A stretch of 64,000 nt of DNA from Alphaproteobacteria bacterium (lineage in GTDB: Bacteria > Pseudomonadota > Alphaproteobacteria > UBA8366 > Aestuariispiraceae), in the NCBI GenBank assembly GCA_033344895.1, contig JAWPMN010000001.1, positions 2,028,501-2,092,500 on the forward strand, read 5' to 3'. The notes beneath the pieces are model-generated. The model searched no databases and was not told the origin of the DNA. It saw only the letters and a list, made by a program, of their open reading frames with translations. The position numbers were made by a program, and so were the translations under genes. Shown here one piece after another: positions 1 through 11,476 of this stretch. The number at the start of each line of letters is the position of its first letter. Position 1 is the stretch's first letter.

Positions 1-427
1 CCTTCTCCCGCGGGCCGCCGATCTGGCTGATCTCGCTTTTCTGTAGCGGTGCGTCGATGGTGATCGTGTTGATACCGGCGTAGTGCGCGGCCTGAAAAAC
101 CTTGATCGCCACACCGTCCACATTGCGGAACACGATATAGTGGGGCTTCACCGGCCGTTGGGCTGCAAGGCTGACATGTTTCAGGGTATAGGCGGCACTA
201 TGAAAGGCATGCTGAACCTCGAGTTCGACATTCAGATCCTTTGCGGCCGCCTTCATGACATCGGTGACGATGCCCCAATGCTTGTCCTCGGGGGGCGCGG
301 GGTTGATGAACAGAATGCGGACCGGACCCTGGATCGGGGCCTGCGCCGCCACACGGGCGGCCGGCGCCATTGCGAACAGGCCGACCAGAATCAGCATCGC
401 GAACGCCCGAACTGTATTGGGAATCAT
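1..427 (-). CDS. ABC-type (sugar-like) periplasmic binding protein, C-terminal part outside window
   Basis: The first 142 codons of a secreted protein can be read; the rest lies beyond base 1. Residues 1-29 form a signal peptide (short basic start, hydrophobic core AMLILVGLFAMAPAA, cut after AAQA). The mature part begins VRILFINPAPPEDKHWG and continues with a Rossmann-type pattern (helix VMKAAAKDLNVELEV, then PHYIVFRNVDG, then GINTITIDAP). This is the N-terminal lobe of type 1 periplasmic binding proteins (RbsB/COG1879-like), which deliver a sugar or related ligand to an ABC permease or to a sensor kinase. AAAGGA lies 10 nt before the ATG. It is transcribed away from the ribosomal operon. The ligand cannot be told from this fragment, and no permease gene is in view. 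Confidence 0.8.
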   Translation of the reverse strand, partial: MIPNTVRAFAMLILVGLFAMAPAARVAAQAPIQGPVRILFINPAPPEDKHWGIVTDVMKAAAKDLNVELEVQHAFHSAAYTLKHVSLAAQRPVKPHYIVFRNVDGVAIKVFQAAHYAGINTITIDAPLQKSEISQIGGPREK

Positions 428-688
428 CCGCAACGATCCTTTACCCAGCACGCCGTCCGGACGGTTATGCCATGCCCGAAAGGGCCCGTCACGATCCCCG
501 TCCCCAATCTTTCTGACGATTTCACGATCCGGCGAAAGCCATTCCTTGCCAAGCCGGAACCGGCCGATCTATACGGAAATGACCATGGTGCAGGCTCCCG
601 TTCGCATTTCGGACATCGGCTTGAGACCGGCTGTGTGACGACGGCGTCGAATTTCGTGAAATTTAATTGCGTGAGTCGGCCCAAGCAC

Positions 689-705
689 GTTCTTTTCGAA
701 AGAAC
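689..705. promoter_or_regulatory. 17-bp palindrome upstream of the str promoter
   Basis: GTTCTTT-TCG-AAAGAAC is a perfect 7+3+7 inverted repeat ending 32 nt before the -35 hexamer at 738. It could be a protein-binding site or an RNA hairpin for a transcript entering from upstream. The binding factor is unknown. Confidence 0.4.
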
Positions 706-737
706 CAAAGAATCCCCAAAATCCCTGAGAATCGCGC

Positions 738-766
738 TTGACGCGGCTAGGGTGCGTGAATAGTAT
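738..766 (+). promoter_or_regulatory. sigma70-type promoter for the rpsL (str) operon
   Basis: TTGACG (738-743), a 17-nt spacer and TAGTAT (761-766) closely fit the alphaproteobacterial housekeeping consensus. The predicted start near 773 leaves a leader of about 357 nt before rpsL, unusually long. No competing promoter of similar quality was seen closer to the gene. Confidence 0.7.
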
Positions 767-991
767 CCGCGCGCCTTGGAAAGGGGCTGGCGGTAGGCCC
801 GATCCGGTGATGAACGAGCAATCGGACAGCATCGGACGCTTCGACTGACCCGGGGAATGTTTCGGCATTCTTTCGCGCGACACCGGAAGCGGTATGAGCC
901 TAAACGCAGCTCAGGCATACCAGAGCTGACTTGGCGTCTTCGCCCGATGGGTGGGGGCGCCGAACACATATTGAGTTTTCATGCGTGGCGG

Positions 992-1014
992 GACCGGAAG
1001 GTTTTCCTTCGGTC
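992..1014 (+). other. hairpin in the rpsL leader
   Basis: GACCGGAAGG pairs with CCTTCGGTC around a TTTT loop with one bulged G. It lies 116 nt before rpsL inside the predicted leader. It may be a regulatory or stability element; it has no U-tract. Confidence 0.3.
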
Positions 1015-1129
1015 GGCGTCACGGTTCGCATCGTGCCGGTCGAGAGTCCGGCCATTGCGATTTGGATGGACCAGGGTACCCGGATGTTCCGGGGTGGCCC
1101 AAGAAGAGAAACGGCGACGGGAAGATCAT

Positions 1130-1501
1130 ATGCCGACGATCAACCAGCTGATCCGCAAAGCGCGGAAGGACAAGCCGGTCCGGGAAAAAGTCCCGGCGCT
1201 GGAAGCGTGCCCGCAGAAGCGCGGCGTTTGCACGCGCGTTTACACGACCACGCCGAAGAAGCCGAACTCGGCCCTTCGTAAGGTCGCGCGCGTCCGCCTG
1301 ACAAACGGGTACGAAGTGACCAGCTACATTCCTGGCGAAGGTCATAACCTGCAGGAACACTCGGTGGTTCTGATCCGTGGCGGTCGTGTGAAGGACCTTC
1401 CCGGTGTCCGTTACCACACCATTCGCGGCACGCTCGATACGCAGGGCGTCAAGGATCGTCGTCAGCGCCGTTCGAAGTACGGCGTGAAGCGGCCGAAGTG
1501 A
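1130..1501 (+). CDS. rpsL: 30S ribosomal protein S12
   Basis: This is the 123-residue S12 of the decoding centre, which shapes tRNA selection and is the classical streptomycin-resistance target. It carries the invariant stretches [20 protein letters not shown] and [10 protein letters not shown], with Lys43 and Lys88, the residues found in streptomycin-sensitive ribosomes. The ATG at 1130 gives the family start [10 protein letters not shown]; a longer open frame runs back to 857 but shows no S12 homology. GGGAAG precedes the start. It is the first gene of the ribosomal supercluster, 17 nt before rpsG. Confidence 0.98.
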   Translation: MPTINQLIRKARKDKPVREKVPALEACPQKRGVCTRVYTTTPKKPNSALRKVARVRLTNGYEVTSYIPGEGHNLQEHSVVLIRGGRVKDLPGVRYHTIRGTLDTQGVKDRRQRRSKYGVKRPK

Positions 1502-1518
1502 TCGGGAGGCCCTAAGAC

Positions 1519-1989
1519 ATGTCTCGACGCCATAGTGCAGAGAAGCGCGAAATCATTCCGGACGCGAAGTTCGGTGATGTCGTGCTGTCGAAATTCATCA
1601 ATTCGGTCATGCTGGACGGCAAGAAGTCCACGGCCGAACGCATCGTCTACGGTGCGCTGGACCGCATGGCCGGTCGCGGCGGCGCCGATCCGATGAAGGT
1701 TTTCCACGAAGCGCTGGAAAACGTGAAGCCGCATCTGGAAGTGCGCTCCCGCCGTGTCGGTGGTGCGACCTACCAGGTGCCGGTCGAGGTTCGCCCGACC
1801 CGCGCCCAGGCGCTGGCCTTCCGGTGGATCATCGACATGGCCCGCAAGCGTTCTGAAAACACCATGGTCGAGCGGCTGTCCGGCGAACTGCTGGATGCTG
1901 CCAACAACCGGGGCGCCGCGATCAAGAAGCGCGAAGACACCCACAAGATGGCGGAGGCCAACCGCGCCTTCTCCCATTATCGCTGGTAA
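1519..1989 (+). CDS. rpsG: 30S ribosomal protein S7
   Basis: The protein has 156 residues, the normal bacterial length. S7 nucleates assembly of the 30S head by binding the 3' domain of 16S rRNA and contacts E-site tRNA. It starts [10 protein letters not shown] and contains the conserved block from [12 protein letters not shown] to ALAFRWI, and ends with the usual [21 protein letters not shown] lies ahead of the start. It sits between rpsL and fusA as in the classic str operon, 12 nt before fusA. In E. coli S7 is the autogenous repressor of this operon; whether that applies here is not shown. Confidence 0.98.
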   Translation: MSRRHSAEKREIIPDAKFGDVVLSKFINSVMLDGKKSTAERIVYGALDRMAGRGGADPMKVFHEALENVKPHLEVRSRRVGGATYQVPVEVRPTRAQALAFRWIIDMARKRSENTMVERLSGELLDAANNRGAAIKKREDTHKMAEANRAFSHYRW

Positions 1990-2001
1990 GGAGCGTCGAC
2001 C

Positions 2002-4080
<2,079 letters not shown>

Positions 4081-4107
4081 GGCCTTACCGCATCAGGAAT
4101 AAATGTC

Positions 4108-4126
4108 CGTCGGCCAGGCGCCGACG
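4108..4126 (+). other. hairpin between fusA and tuf
   Basis: CGTCGGC-CAGGC-GCCGACG is a perfect 7-bp stem with a 5-nt loop, 17 nt before the tuf start. There is no U-tract, so it is unlikely to terminate; it may be a processing or mRNA-stability element. Confidence 0.35.
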
Positions 4127-4143
4127 CGGAATGGAGAGAAGAG

Positions 4144-5334
4144 ATGGCGAAGGAAAAGTTCGAGCGTACGAAACCGCACTGCAACATTGGCACGATTGGC
4201 CACGTTGACCATGGCAAGACGACGCTGACGGCAGCGATCACGAAGACGCTTGCGGAGACGGGCGGCGCGACGTTCATGGACTACGCGAACATCGACAAGG
4301 CTCCGGAAGAGAAGGCGCGTGGGATCACGATCAACACGGCGCATGTTGAGTATCAGACGGAGACGCGCCACTACGCGCATGTGGACTGCCCCGGCCACGC
4401 TGACTACGTGAAGAACATGATCACGGGTGCGGCGCAGATGGACGGCGCGATCCTGGTCGTGAACGCGGCGGACGGCCCGATGCCGCAGACGCGTGAACAC
4501 ATTCTCCTGGCGCGTCAGGTTGGCGTTCCGGCGATCGTGGTTTTCCTGAACAAGGTTGACCAGGTCGACGACGAAGAGCTGCTGGAACTGGTCGAGATGG
4601 AAGTGCGCGAGCTGCTGAGCTCGTACGACTTCCCGGGCGACGACATTCCGATCGTTGCGGGTTCGGCGCTGGCGGCGCTGGAAGGCCGTGACGACAACAT
4701 CGGCAAGTCGAAGATCCTCGAGCTGATGGCGGAAGTCGACCGTTACATTCCGCAGCCGGATCGTCCGAAGGACCGTCCGTTCCTGATGCCGATCGAAGAC
4801 GTGTTCTCGATCTCGGGCCGTGGCACGGTTGTGACCGGTCGCGTCGAGCAGGGCATCGTGAAGGTCGGTGAGGAAATCGAGATTGTCGGTATCCGCGACA
4901 CGCAGAAGACGACGGTGACGGGCGTTGAGATGTTCCGCAAGCTGCTGGACAGCGGCGAAGCGGGCGACAACATCGGCGCGCTGCTGCGCGGTATCGGCCG
5001 TGAGGACGTTGAGCGCGGTCAGGTTCTGGCGAAGCCGGGCTCGATCACGCCGCACACGAAGTTCAAGGGCGAAGCCTACATTCTGACGAAGGAAGAAGGC
5101 GGTCGTCACACCCCGTTCTTCACCAACTACCGTCCGCAGTTCTACTTCCGCACGACGGATGTGACGGGCACGGTGACGCTGCCGGAAGGCACGGAGATGG
5201 TGATGCCGGGCGACAACATTTCGATGGATGTCGAGCTGATCGCGCCGATCGCGATGGACGAAGGTCTGCGCTTCGCCATCCGTGAAGGCGGCCGCACCGT
5301 CGGTGCCGGCGTCGTCGCGTCCATCATCGAGTAA
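4144..5334 (+). CDS. tuf: translation elongation factor Tu
   Basis: The protein has 396 residues, the usual EF-Tu length, and delivers aminoacyl-tRNA to the ribosomal A site as a GTP complex. G-domain motifs are [29 protein letters not shown] and NKVD; domains 2 and 3 follow intact, with the conserved ending [19 protein letters not shown] precedes the ATG. Codon use differs from its neighbours: in the first ~120 codons every threonine I read is ACG, whereas fusA mixes ACC and ACG. A second tuf copy elsewhere, with gene conversion between copies, would be one explanation. It closes the str segment. Confidence 0.98.
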   Translation: MAKEKFERTKPHCNIGTIGHVDHGKTTLTAAITKTLAETGGATFMDYANIDKAPEEKARGITINTAHVEYQTETRHYAHVDCPGHADYVKNMITGAAQMDGAILVVNAADGPMPQTREHILLARQVGVPAIVVFLNKVDQVDDEELLELVEMEVRELLSSYDFPGDDIPIVAGSALAALEGRDDNIGKSKILELMAEVDRYIPQPDRPKDRPFLMPIEDVFSISGRGTVVTGRVEQGIVKVGEEIEIVGIRDTQKTTVTGVEMFRKLLDSGEAGDNIGALLRGIGREDVERGQVLAKPGSITPHTKFKGEAYILTKEEGGRHTPFFTNYRPQFYFRTTDVTGTVTLPEGTEMVMPGDNISMDVELIAPIAMDEGLRFAIREGGRTVGAGVVASIIE

Positions 5335-5348
5335 GTAGAGACTCCATA

Positions 5349-5377
5349 GCGGCGGTCCTCATATCCGGGACCGCCGC
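5349..5377 (+). terminator. GC-rich hairpin between tuf and rpsJ (terminator-like or attenuator)
   Basis: GCGGCGGTCC pairs perfectly with GGACCGCCGC around a 9-nt loop, 15 nt after the tuf stop. The following bases (AATCCTTCC) form only a poor U-tract, so termination is probably partial. It sits where the str and S10 operons join. Confidence 0.5.
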
Positions 5378-5441
5378 AATCCTTCCCCCAAGCGGGATGG
5401 CCGGCAAGGCCTGAACGACGGGGATGACAGAGGGTGAAGGC

Positions 5442-5750
5442 ATGGAAAGCCAGAACATTCGCATCCGCCTGAAGGCGTTCGATCACCGGGTCCTCGATCA
5501 GTCGACCAAGGAGATCTGCAACACCGCGAAGCGGACCGGCGCGGAAGTCCGGGGACCGATCCCGCTTCCGACCCGCATTGAAAAGTTCACGGTGCTGCGC
5601 TCGCCGCACATCGACAAGAAGAGCCGTGAACAGTTCGAAGTCCGCACGCACAAGCGTGTTCTGGACATCGTGGATCCGACTCCGCAGACGGTGGACGCGC
5701 TGATGAAGCTCGACCTCGCCGCCGGCGTTGATGTCGAGATCAAGCTCTGA
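5442..5750 (+). CDS. rpsJ: 30S ribosomal protein S10
   Basis: This is a 102-residue S10, a 30S head protein that also acts as NusE in antitermination complexes with NusB. The sequence from [12 protein letters not shown] to [12 protein letters not shown] matches alphaproteobacterial S10 end to end. I choose the ATG at 5442 (MESQNIRI), which gives the family length and has AGAGGGTGAAGG before it. An in-frame ATG at 5424 would add six residues without a better ribosome site. First gene of the S10 group; rplC follows after 16 nt. Confidence 0.97.
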   Translation: MESQNIRIRLKAFDHRVLDQSTKEICNTAKRTGAEVRGPIPLPTRIEKFTVLRSPHIDKKSREQFEVRTHKRVLDIVDPTPQTVDALMKLDLAAGVDVEIKL

Positions 5751-5766
5751 CGCGGGGGTTGGACCG

Positions 5767-6528
5767 ATGAGAACCGGCGTTATCGCGAAGAAACTGGGCA
5801 TGACCCGCATCTGGAGCGATGAAGGCGTGCATGTGCCTGTCACCGTTCTGCAGATGGACGGTCTCCAGGTTACGGGTGTGCGCACCCAGGAAACCGACGG
5901 CTACACGGCTGTGCAGCTGGGCCTGGGCAAGCGTAAGGTGAAACATACGACCAAGGCCATGCGCGGCCACTTCGCCAAGGCGAAGGTTGAGCCGAAGCGC
6001 AAGCTGGCGGAATTCCGGGTCGACCCGGAAAACCTGCTGGCGGCCGGCGACGAACTGCAGGCCGACCACTTCGTGGCGGGCCAGTATGTCGACGCCACGG
6101 GCATCAGCATCGGTAAGGGCTTTGCCGGCGCGATGAAGCGGCACAATTTCGGCGGCCTGCGGGCCAGCCACGGCGTGTCGATCTCGCACCGTGCGCATGG
6201 TTCGACCGGTCAGTGTCAGGACCCGGGCAAGGTCTTCAAGGGCAAGAAGATGGCCGGTCACATGGGCGCGTCCCAGGTGACGAAGCAGAACCTGGAAGTC
6301 GTGTCGACCGATATCGACCGCGGCCTGATCCTGGTGAAGGGCGCCATCCCGGGCTCCAAGAACGCCTGGATCCTGCTGAAGGATGCCGTCAAGAAGGCGC
6401 TTCCGGAAGGTCTGCCGACGCCCGCTTCCCTGAAGCCGGCGAAGTCGGAAGAAGCAGCGCCGGTCGAAGCCGCCGAAGCGACGGAGGCCCCTGCCGCCGA
6501 CGCCGATGGCGACAAGAACGACGCGTAA
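5767..6528 (+). CDS. rplC: 50S ribosomal protein L3
   Basis: L3 (253 residues here) binds 23S rRNA near the peptidyl-transferase centre and helps start 50S assembly. The start [16 protein letters not shown] and the central block from [14 protein letters not shown] through [23 protein letters not shown] are typical. It is longer than E. coli L3 (209) because of a low-complexity Ala/Glu-rich tail from about residue 220, common in alphaproteobacteria. An open frame reaching back to 5728 overlaps rpsJ and is not used. rplD follows after 13 nt. Confidence 0.97.
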   Translation: MRTGVIAKKLGMTRIWSDEGVHVPVTVLQMDGLQVTGVRTQETDGYTAVQLGLGKRKVKHTTKAMRGHFAKAKVEPKRKLAEFRVDPENLLAAGDELQADHFVAGQYVDATGISIGKGFAGAMKRHNFGGLRASHGVSISHRAHGSTGQCQDPGKVFKGKKMAGHMGASQVTKQNLEVVSTDIDRGLILVKGAIPGSKNAWILLKDAVKKALPEGLPTPASLKPAKSEEAAPVEAAEATEAPAADADGDKNDA

Positions 6529-6541
6529 GAGGTAAGGCATC

Positions 6542-7162
6542 ATGAAAACCAAGATCCTCACGCTCGAAAACAAGGCTGCCGGCGACATCGATCTGAGCGA
6601 TGACGTCTTCGGTCTGGAGCCGCGCAAGGACATTCTGGCGCGTATGGTCAACTACCAGCTGGCGAAGCGCCGCGCGGGGACCCACAAGGTCAAGAACCGT
6701 GCGGAGATCAACGGCAACGGTCAGAAGATCTATCGCCAGAAAGGCACCGGCCGCGCCCGTCAGGGTAACGGCAAGGCGCCGCAGTTCCGTGGTGGCGGCC
6801 GTGCGTTCGGTCCGACCCCGCGCGATCATGCGCACGATCTTCCGAAGAAGGTCCGCGCGCTGGCCCTGAAGCATGCCCTGTCGTCCAAACTGGCCGACGG
6901 CAAGCTGATCATCCTGGACGATGCCACCGCGGCGGAAGCCAAGACCAAGGCCGTCAAGGCGCAGCTGACCGCGCTGGGCGTGGCCAATGCGCTGATCGTC
7001 GGTGGCTCGGAAGTAGACCGCAATTTCGCGCTGGCGGCGCGTAACATTCCGAATGTGGATGTTCTGCCGACCCAGGGTGCCAACGTTTACGACATTCTGC
7101 GCCGCGAGACGCTGGTTCTGACCAAAGCGGCCGTCGAAGGTCTGGAGGCCCGGTTGAAATGA
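6542..7162 (+). CDS. rplD: 50S ribosomal protein L4
   Basis: The 206-residue L4 lines the polypeptide exit tunnel and is an early assembly protein. The tunnel loop is recognisable ([15 protein letters not shown], then the [12 protein letters not shown] segment). In E. coli L4 represses the S10 operon by attenuation; the short rpsJ leader here gives no clear L4 target. It ends by overlapping rplW by 4 nt (ATGA), so the two are probably translationally coupled. Confidence 0.97.
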   Translation: MKTKILTLENKAAGDIDLSDDVFGLEPRKDILARMVNYQLAKRRAGTHKVKNRAEINGNGQKIYRQKGTGRARQGNGKAPQFRGGGRAFGPTPRDHAHDLPKKVRALALKHALSSKLADGKLIILDDATAAEAKTKAVKAQLTALGVANALIVGGSEVDRNFALAARNIPNVDVLPTQGANVYDILRRETLVLTKAAVEGLEARLK

Positions 7163-7482
7163 GCTGGAAATTTTTGAATAAGACGACGCCCAGCCTGGAG
7201 CGCATGTACGACGTCATCGTCGCCCCGGTGATCACCGAGAAGGCAACGTTGGCCGGCGAACACAATGCGGTGGTCTTCAAGGTCGCGAAAGACGCGTCCA
7301 AGCCGGAGATCAAGGCTGCAGTCGAGAAGATCTTCGACGTGAAGGTGAAAGCCGTGAACACGTCGGTGGTGAAGGGCAAGACCAAGCGTTTCCGCGGCCG
7401 TGTCGGCGTGCGCAGCGATTGGAAAAAGGCCGTCGTGAGCCTGGAAGAAGGGCATTCGATCGACGTCGGCGCCGGCGTCTGA
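7159..7482 (+). CDS. rplW: 50S ribosomal protein L23
   Basis: The 107-residue L23 lies at the tunnel exit, where trigger factor and SRP dock. The core [14 protein letters not shown] and the extended-loop region [25 protein letters not shown] are conserved. It begins 15 residues ahead of the usual L23 core start, with [15 protein letters not shown]; the ATG overlaps the rplD stop. An internal ATG at 7204 (MYDVIVAP) would give a more standard length, so the start is slightly uncertain. Confidence 0.96.
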   Translation: MSWKFLNKTTPSLERMYDVIVAPVITEKATLAGEHNAVVFKVAKDASKPEIKAAVEKIFDVKVKAVNTSVVKGKTKRFRGRVGVRSDWKKAVVSLEEGHSIDVGAGV

Positions 7483-7524
7483 GCCGGACGGCGACCGATA
7501 CGGGATCGATAGAGGAGTTAAGCC

Positions 7525-8355
7525 ATGGCGCTTAAGAGCTACAAGCCGATCACCCCGGGCCAGCGCGGCCTGGTCCTGGTCGACCGCTCGGACCTGCACA
7601 AGGGCGAGCCGGTCAAGTCCCTGACCGAGGGGCTGACCAAGAAGGGTGGCCGTAACAATACCGGTCGCATCACCCAGCGTCGCCGCGGCGGCGGGGCGAA
7701 GCGCCGTTACCGCGTCGTCGATTTCAAGCGCCTGAAGCGGGACATGACCGCAACGGTTCAGCGCCTGGAATACGATCCGAACCGGACGGCCTTCATCGCG
7801 CTGATCGAATACGAAGACGGTGAGCTGAGCTACATCCTGGCGCCGCAGCGTCTGAAGGCGGGCGACAAGGTTGAGGCCGGCCACAAGGTCGATGTGAAGC
7901 CAGGCAACGCCATGCCGATGGCCAGCATGCCGATCGGCACCATCATCCACAATGTTGAGATGAAGCCGGGCAAGGGCGGTCAGATCGCCCGTTCCGCCGG
8001 GACCTACGCCCAGCTGGTCGGTCGCGATCAGGGCTACGCCCAGCTGAAGCTGTCTTCGGGTGAACTGCGCATCGTGCGGGCCGAGTGCATCGCCACGGTC
8101 GGTGCGGTGTCCAACCCGGACCAGCAGAACATCAACCTGGGTAAGGCGGGCCGCAACCGCTACCTCGGCAAGCGGCCGTCGGTGCGCGGCGTGGTCATGA
8201 ACCCGGTCGATCACCCGCATGGCGGTGGTGAAGGCCGGACCTCCGGTGGTCGCCATCCGGTGACGCCGTGGGGCAAGCCGACCAAGGGCAAGCGCACCCG
8301 TTCCAACAAGTCGACGGACAAGTACATCATCCGTCGCCGCCACGCGAAGAAGTAA
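7525..8355 (+). CDS. rplB: 50S ribosomal protein L2
   Basis: L2 (276 residues) is needed for subunit association and peptidyl-transferase activity. Visible marks are the N-terminal [15 protein letters not shown], the [12 protein letters not shown] stretch and the highly conserved C-terminal block [13 protein letters not shown], containing the histidine (HPHGG) implicated in catalysis, followed by [20 protein letters not shown] precedes the ATG. It follows rplW by 42 nt and precedes rpsS by 12 nt. Confidence 0.98.
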   Translation: MALKSYKPITPGQRGLVLVDRSDLHKGEPVKSLTEGLTKKGGRNNTGRITQRRRGGGAKRRYRVVDFKRLKRDMTATVQRLEYDPNRTAFIALIEYEDGELSYILAPQRLKAGDKVEAGHKVDVKPGNAMPMASMPIGTIIHNVEMKPGKGGQIARSAGTYAQLVGRDQGYAQLKLSSGELRIVRAECIATVGAVSNPDQQNINLGKAGRNRYLGKRPSVRGVVMNPVDHPHGGGEGRTSGGRHPVTPWGKPTKGKRTRSNKSTDKYIIRRRHAKK

Positions 8356-8367
8356 GGGTTAGAGACC

Positions 8368-8646
8368 ATGGCACGCTCTGTATGGAAAGGTCCCTTCGTG
8401 GAACTCAGCCTTCTGAAGAAGGCGGAGAAGACCCGCGAATCCGGCCGCAAGGAGGTGATCAAGACCTGGTCCCGCCGGTCCACCATCCTGCCGCAGTTCG
8501 TCGGGCTGACGTTCGGCGTCCACAACGGTCAGAAGTTCGTGCCGGTAATGGTCAACGAACAGATGATCGGCCACAAGTTCGGCGAGTTCGCGCCGACCCG
8601 CACCTACTACGGTCACGCGGCCGATAAGAAGGCGAAGAGGAAGTAA
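8368..8646 (+). CDS. rpsS: 30S ribosomal protein S19
   Basis: S19 (92 residues) works with S13 in the 30S head and contacts A-site tRNA. It has the family pattern [16 protein letters not shown], then [21 protein letters not shown] and the [15 protein letters not shown] block. Standard length. It lies 12 nt after rplB and only 2 nt before rplV, so the ribosome probably passes directly on to rplV. Confidence 0.97.
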   Translation: MARSVWKGPFVELSLLKKAEKTRESGRKEVIKTWSRRSTILPQFVGLTFGVHNGQKFVPVMVNEQMIGHKFGEFAPTRTYYGHAADKKAKRK

Positions 8647-8648
8647 CG

Positions 8649-9029
8649 ATGGGTAAGGCGGCAAGAGAACGCACGCTGGCCGATACGGAAGCCCGCGCGG
8701 TCGTGAATTCGATCCGGGTCAGCCCGCAGAAACTGAACCTGGTTGCGGCGCTGATCCGCGGCAAGGATGTCGGTTCTGCGCTGAACGACCTGACCTTCAG
8801 CCGTCGTCGGATTTCCGACACGGTCAAGAAGGCGCTGGAATCGGCGGTGGCCAATGCTGAAAACAATCATCAGCTCGACGTTGACCGGCTCTACGTCAAG
8901 GAAGCCTATGTCGGAAAGGCCTTCGTCATGAAGCGTTTCCGTCCGCGTGCCCGTGGCCGCGTCGGCAAGATCCAGAAGCCGTTCTCGAACCTGACCATCG
9001 TCGTCCGTGAGCGCGAGGAGACCGAATAA
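8649..9029 (+). CDS. rplV: 50S ribosomal protein L22
   Basis: L22 (126 residues) spans the large subunit; its long beta-hairpin reaches the tunnel constriction, where macrolide-resistance changes map. The N-terminal block [22 protein letters not shown] and the hairpin tip [22 protein letters not shown] are clear. Its stop shares one base with the rpsC start (TAATG), indicating coupling. Confidence 0.97.
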   Translation: MGKAARERTLADTEARAVVNSIRVSPQKLNLVAALIRGKDVGSALNDLTFSRRRISDTVKKALESAVANAENNHQLDVDRLYVKEAYVGKAFVMKRFRPRARGRVGKIQKPFSNLTIVVREREETE

Positions 9030-9742
9030 TGGGCCAGAAAATCAATCCGATCGGCCTGCGCGTCGGCATCAACCGGACGTGGGATTCCCGCTGGTTCGCC
9101 GGTAAGAACTACGCCGATCTGCTGCACAAAGATGTCGCCATGCGCGAATATCTGCAGGATCGCCTGAAAGCCGCCGGCATCAGCCGCGTGGTCATCGAGC
9201 GTCCCGCCGGCCGCGCCCGCGTCACGATCCACACCGCACGTCCGGGCGTGGTGATCGGCCGCAAGGGTCAGGACATCGAAAAGCTGCGCCGCGATCTTTC
9301 GACCAAGTTCGGTGGTGATGTTGCCCTGAACATCGTCGAGATCCGCAAGCCGGAACTGGATGCCAAGCTGGTTGCCGAAAACATCGCGCAGCAGCTGGAG
9401 CGCCGCGTTGCGTTCCGCCGTGCCATGAAGCGCGCGGTCCAGAACGCCATGCGCATGGGCGCCGAAGGCATCCGGATCAACTGCGGCGGCCGCCTGGGCG
9501 GCGCGGAAATCGCGCGCACGGAATGGTACCGCGAAGGCCGCGTGCCGCTGCATACGCTGCGTGCCGATATCGATTACGGGACTGCCGAAGCCGAGACCAC
9601 CTACGGCATCTGTGGCGTCAAGGTCTGGATCTTCAAAGGTGAGATCATGGCCCACGACCCCTATGCCCAGGACAAGCGGACCGCCGACCAGCAGGGCAGC
9701 GCGTCCTCGTCGGGTGGCAACTCCGGCGGTGGGAACCGCTAA
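9029..9742 (+). CDS. rpsC: 30S ribosomal protein S3
   Basis: S3 (237 residues) guards the mRNA entry channel and has helicase activity with S4 and S5. It begins [16 protein letters not shown], then the KH domain with the [17 protein letters not shown] loop, then the C-terminal domain with [17 protein letters not shown]. The last ~20 residues are a Ser/Gly-rich tail ([14 protein letters not shown]) of the variable kind seen in this family. The start overlaps the rplV stop; a hairpin-bearing gap of 72 nt precedes rplP. Confidence 0.97.
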   Translation: MGQKINPIGLRVGINRTWDSRWFAGKNYADLLHKDVAMREYLQDRLKAAGISRVVIERPAGRARVTIHTARPGVVIGRKGQDIEKLRRDLSTKFGGDVALNIVEIRKPELDAKLVAENIAQQLERRVAFRRAMKRAVQNAMRMGAEGIRINCGGRLGGAEIARTEWYREGRVPLHTLRADIDYGTAEAETTYGICGVKVWIFKGEIMAHDPYAQDKRTADQQGSASSSGGNSGGGNR

Positions 9743-9764
9743 GGCGGGTTTGTAAGGAACGAAG

Positions 9765-9793
9765 GGTTTACGCGGCGGTGATCGCCGCAAACC
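9765..9793 (+). other. hairpin between rpsC and rplP
   Basis: GCGGCG (9772-9777) and CGCCGC (9783-9788) form a 6-bp stem around GTGAT, extended by flanking GGTTT and AAACC with a 2-nt bulge. It sits in the largest gap within the S10 group. No U-tract, so a processing or stability element is more likely than a terminator. Confidence 0.35.
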
Positions 9794-9814
9794 AAGAGAA
9801 AACGGGTTAGAACG

Positions 9815-10228
9815 ATGCTGTCACCGAAGCGCACGAAATTCCGCAAGCAGCACAAGGGCCGGATCCATGGCAATGCCAAGGGCGGCACGGCGCTGAACTT
9901 CGGCTCCATCGGCCTCAAGGCCTTGGAACCGGGCCGGGTCACGGCTCGCCAGATCGAAGCGGCCCGCCGTGCGCTGGTGCGTCGCATCCGGCGTCAGGGC
10001 AAAGTCTGGATCCGGATTTTCCCGGATGTTCCGGTCTCCGCCAAACCGGCGGAAGTTCGCATGGGTAAGGGTAAGGGTTCTCCGGAATTCTGGGCCTGCC
10101 GTGTGAAGCCGGGCCGGATGATGTTTGAAATGGACGGTGTGCCGAACGACGTCGCGACCGAGGCTTTCGAGCTGGCGGCCGCCAAAATGCCGATCAAGTG
10201 CAAGATCGTCACCCGCATTGGTGCGTAA
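9815..10228 (+). CDS. rplP: 50S ribosomal protein L16
   Basis: L16 (137 residues) organises the A- and P-site architecture of the 50S subunit. It starts [16 protein letters not shown] and shows the conserved [23 protein letters not shown] region and the [15 protein letters not shown] segment. Normal length, no oddities. It is followed after 12 nt by rpmC, the invariant S10/spc order. Confidence 0.97.
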   Translation: MLSPKRTKFRKQHKGRIHGNAKGGTALNFGSIGLKALEPGRVTARQIEAARRALVRRIRRQGKVWIRIFPDVPVSAKPAEVRMGKGKGSPEFWACRVKPGRMMFEMDGVPNDVATEAFELAAAKMPIKCKIVTRIGA

Positions 10229-10240
10229 GGAAGCGAAGCA

Positions 10241-10453
10241 ATGACTAAGATCGCCGATCTGCGTCCGAAGACGGACGACGAATTGAAGGACCAGCTCGCC
10301 GAGCTGCAGAAGGAGCAGTTCAATCTGCGCTTCCAGGCGGCGTCCGGGCAGTTGGAAGATACCGCGCGCGTCCGCACGGTGCGTCGCGACATCGCGCGCA
10401 TCAAGACGCTGTTGAACGATCGTCGGGGCGCTGCCTCGGCGGCCACGGCCTGA
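10241..10453 (+). CDS. rpmC: 50S ribosomal protein L29
   Basis: A small, helical, 70-residue L29 that sits beside L23 at the tunnel exit and contributes to the trigger-factor and SRP docking surface. The two-helix pattern [33 protein letters not shown](T) carries the signature of the family, ending with an Ala-rich tail. It lies between rplP and rpsQ as expected. Confidence 0.95.
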   Translation: MTKIADLRPKTDDELKDQLAELQKEQFNLRFQAASGQLEDTARVRTVRRDIARIKTLLNDRRGAASAATA

Positions 10454-10481
10454 TCCGGCCGCGCATTAGGAGGTTCGGATA

Positions 10482-10721
10482 ATGCCGAAACGCATTCTGC
10501 AGGGGACGGTTGTCTCCAACACGACTGACAAGACCATTGTGGTCAGGGTCGAACGCCGGGTAAAACATCCGGTCTTCGGGAAGTTCGTGCGCCTGTCGAA
10601 GAAATTCATGGCGCATGACGAAAACAACTCGGCGCAAGTCGGCGATACCGTCCGCATTCGCGAGTGCCGTCCGATTTCCAAGCGTAAGTCTTGGGAATTG
10701 GTCTCCGGCGCGGACGCTTGA
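10482..10721 (+). CDS. rpsQ: 30S ribosomal protein S17
   Basis: S17 (79 residues) is a primary 16S rRNA-binding OB-fold protein of the 30S body. It shows [19 protein letters not shown], the [21 protein letters not shown] region and the [19 protein letters not shown] block typical of the family. AGGAGG lies ahead of the ATG. Standard length; last gene of the S10 part before rplN. Confidence 0.96.
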   Translation: MPKRILQGTVVSNTTDKTIVVRVERRVKHPVFGKFVRLSKKFMAHDENNSAQVGDTVRIRECRPISKRKSWELVSGADA

Positions 10722-10750
10722 CCGAAACAGCCTGATCGGGAGTAGGTGCA

Positions 10751-11119
10751 ATGATCCAGATGCAAACCACCCTCGATGTCGCGGACAATTCCGGGGCCCG
10801 GAAAGTCCAGTGCATCAAGGTTCTCGGCGGTTCCAAGCGCCGGTTCGCGTCGGTGGGCGACATCATCGTCGTCTCCGTCAAGGAAGCCATTCCGCGTGGC
10901 CGCGTGAAGAAGGGGGCCGTTCATCGTGCCGTCATCGTGCGGACCGCGAAGGAGATCGCCCGTCCGGACGGTTCGACGATTAAGTTCGACACGAACGCCG
11001 CCGTGCTGATCAACAAGCAGAAAGAGCCGATCGGCACCCGTATCTTCGGTCCGGTCGTGCGTGAGCTGCGTGCGAAGCAGTTCATGAAAATCGTGTCTTT
11101 GGCGCCGGAGGTGATCTGA
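10751..11119 (+). CDS. rplN: 50S ribosomal protein L14
   Basis: L14 (122 residues) lies at the subunit interface, forms bridge B8 and is the target of the silencing factor RsfS. The start [18 protein letters not shown] and the [11 protein letters not shown] block are diagnostic. Length is exactly typical. It opens the spc-type segment and is followed by rplX after 2 nt. Confidence 0.97.
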   Translation: MIQMQTTLDVADNSGARKVQCIKVLGGSKRRFASVGDIIVVSVKEAIPRGRVKKGAVHRAVIVRTAKEIARPDGSTIKFDTNAAVLINKQKEPIGTRIFGPVVRELRAKQFMKIVSLAPEVI

Positions 11120-11121
11120 TC

Positions 11122-11439
11122 ATGGCTGCGAAGATCAAAAAGGGCGACACCGTTGTGGTCCTCACCGGCCGCGACAAGGGCAAAGAAGGCGAAGTGCTGA
11201 AGGTCCTCCCGAAGGAAGGCCGCGCACTGGTCCAGGGCGTGAACATGGTCAAGCGCCATACGCGTCCGACGCAGGCTTCCACCGGCGGCATCGTCGACAA
11301 GGAAGCATCGATCGCGCTGTCGAACATCGCGATCAAGGATCCGAAGAACGGTCAGCCGACCCGCGTCGGGTTCAAGGTTCTCGAGGACGGTCGCAAGGTG
11401 CGTGTCGCCAAGCGGTCCGGCGAAATCATCGACGCCTGA
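11122..11439 (+). CDS. rplX: 50S ribosomal protein L24
   Basis: L24 (105 residues) is one of the two assembly initiators of the 50S subunit and lies near the tunnel exit. The KOW motif [21 protein letters not shown] is at residues 5-25, followed by [25 protein letters not shown] lies ahead of the ATG and overlaps the rplN stop region. No unusual features. Confidence 0.97.
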   Translation: MAAKIKKGDTVVVLTGRDKGKEGEVLKVLPKEGRALVQGVNMVKRHTRPTQASTGGIVDKEASIALSNIAIKDPKNGQPTRVGFKVLEDGRKVRVAKRSGEIIDA

Positions 11440-11476
11440 TGTGGGCGACGGTTTAAGAAGGTAAGGGATACGAGCG

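Larger units (their letters stand above)
428..1129. other. 702-nt divergent intergenic region upstream of rpsL
   Basis: The region separates the minus-strand binding-protein gene from rpsL. It holds a 17-bp palindrome (689-705), a strong promoter (738-766) and a small hairpin (992-1014). The open frames on either strand here lack ribosome binding sites and recognisable protein character, so I call no gene. In many proteobacteria rpoBC lies directly upstream of rpsL; it is not here. Confidence 0.7.
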
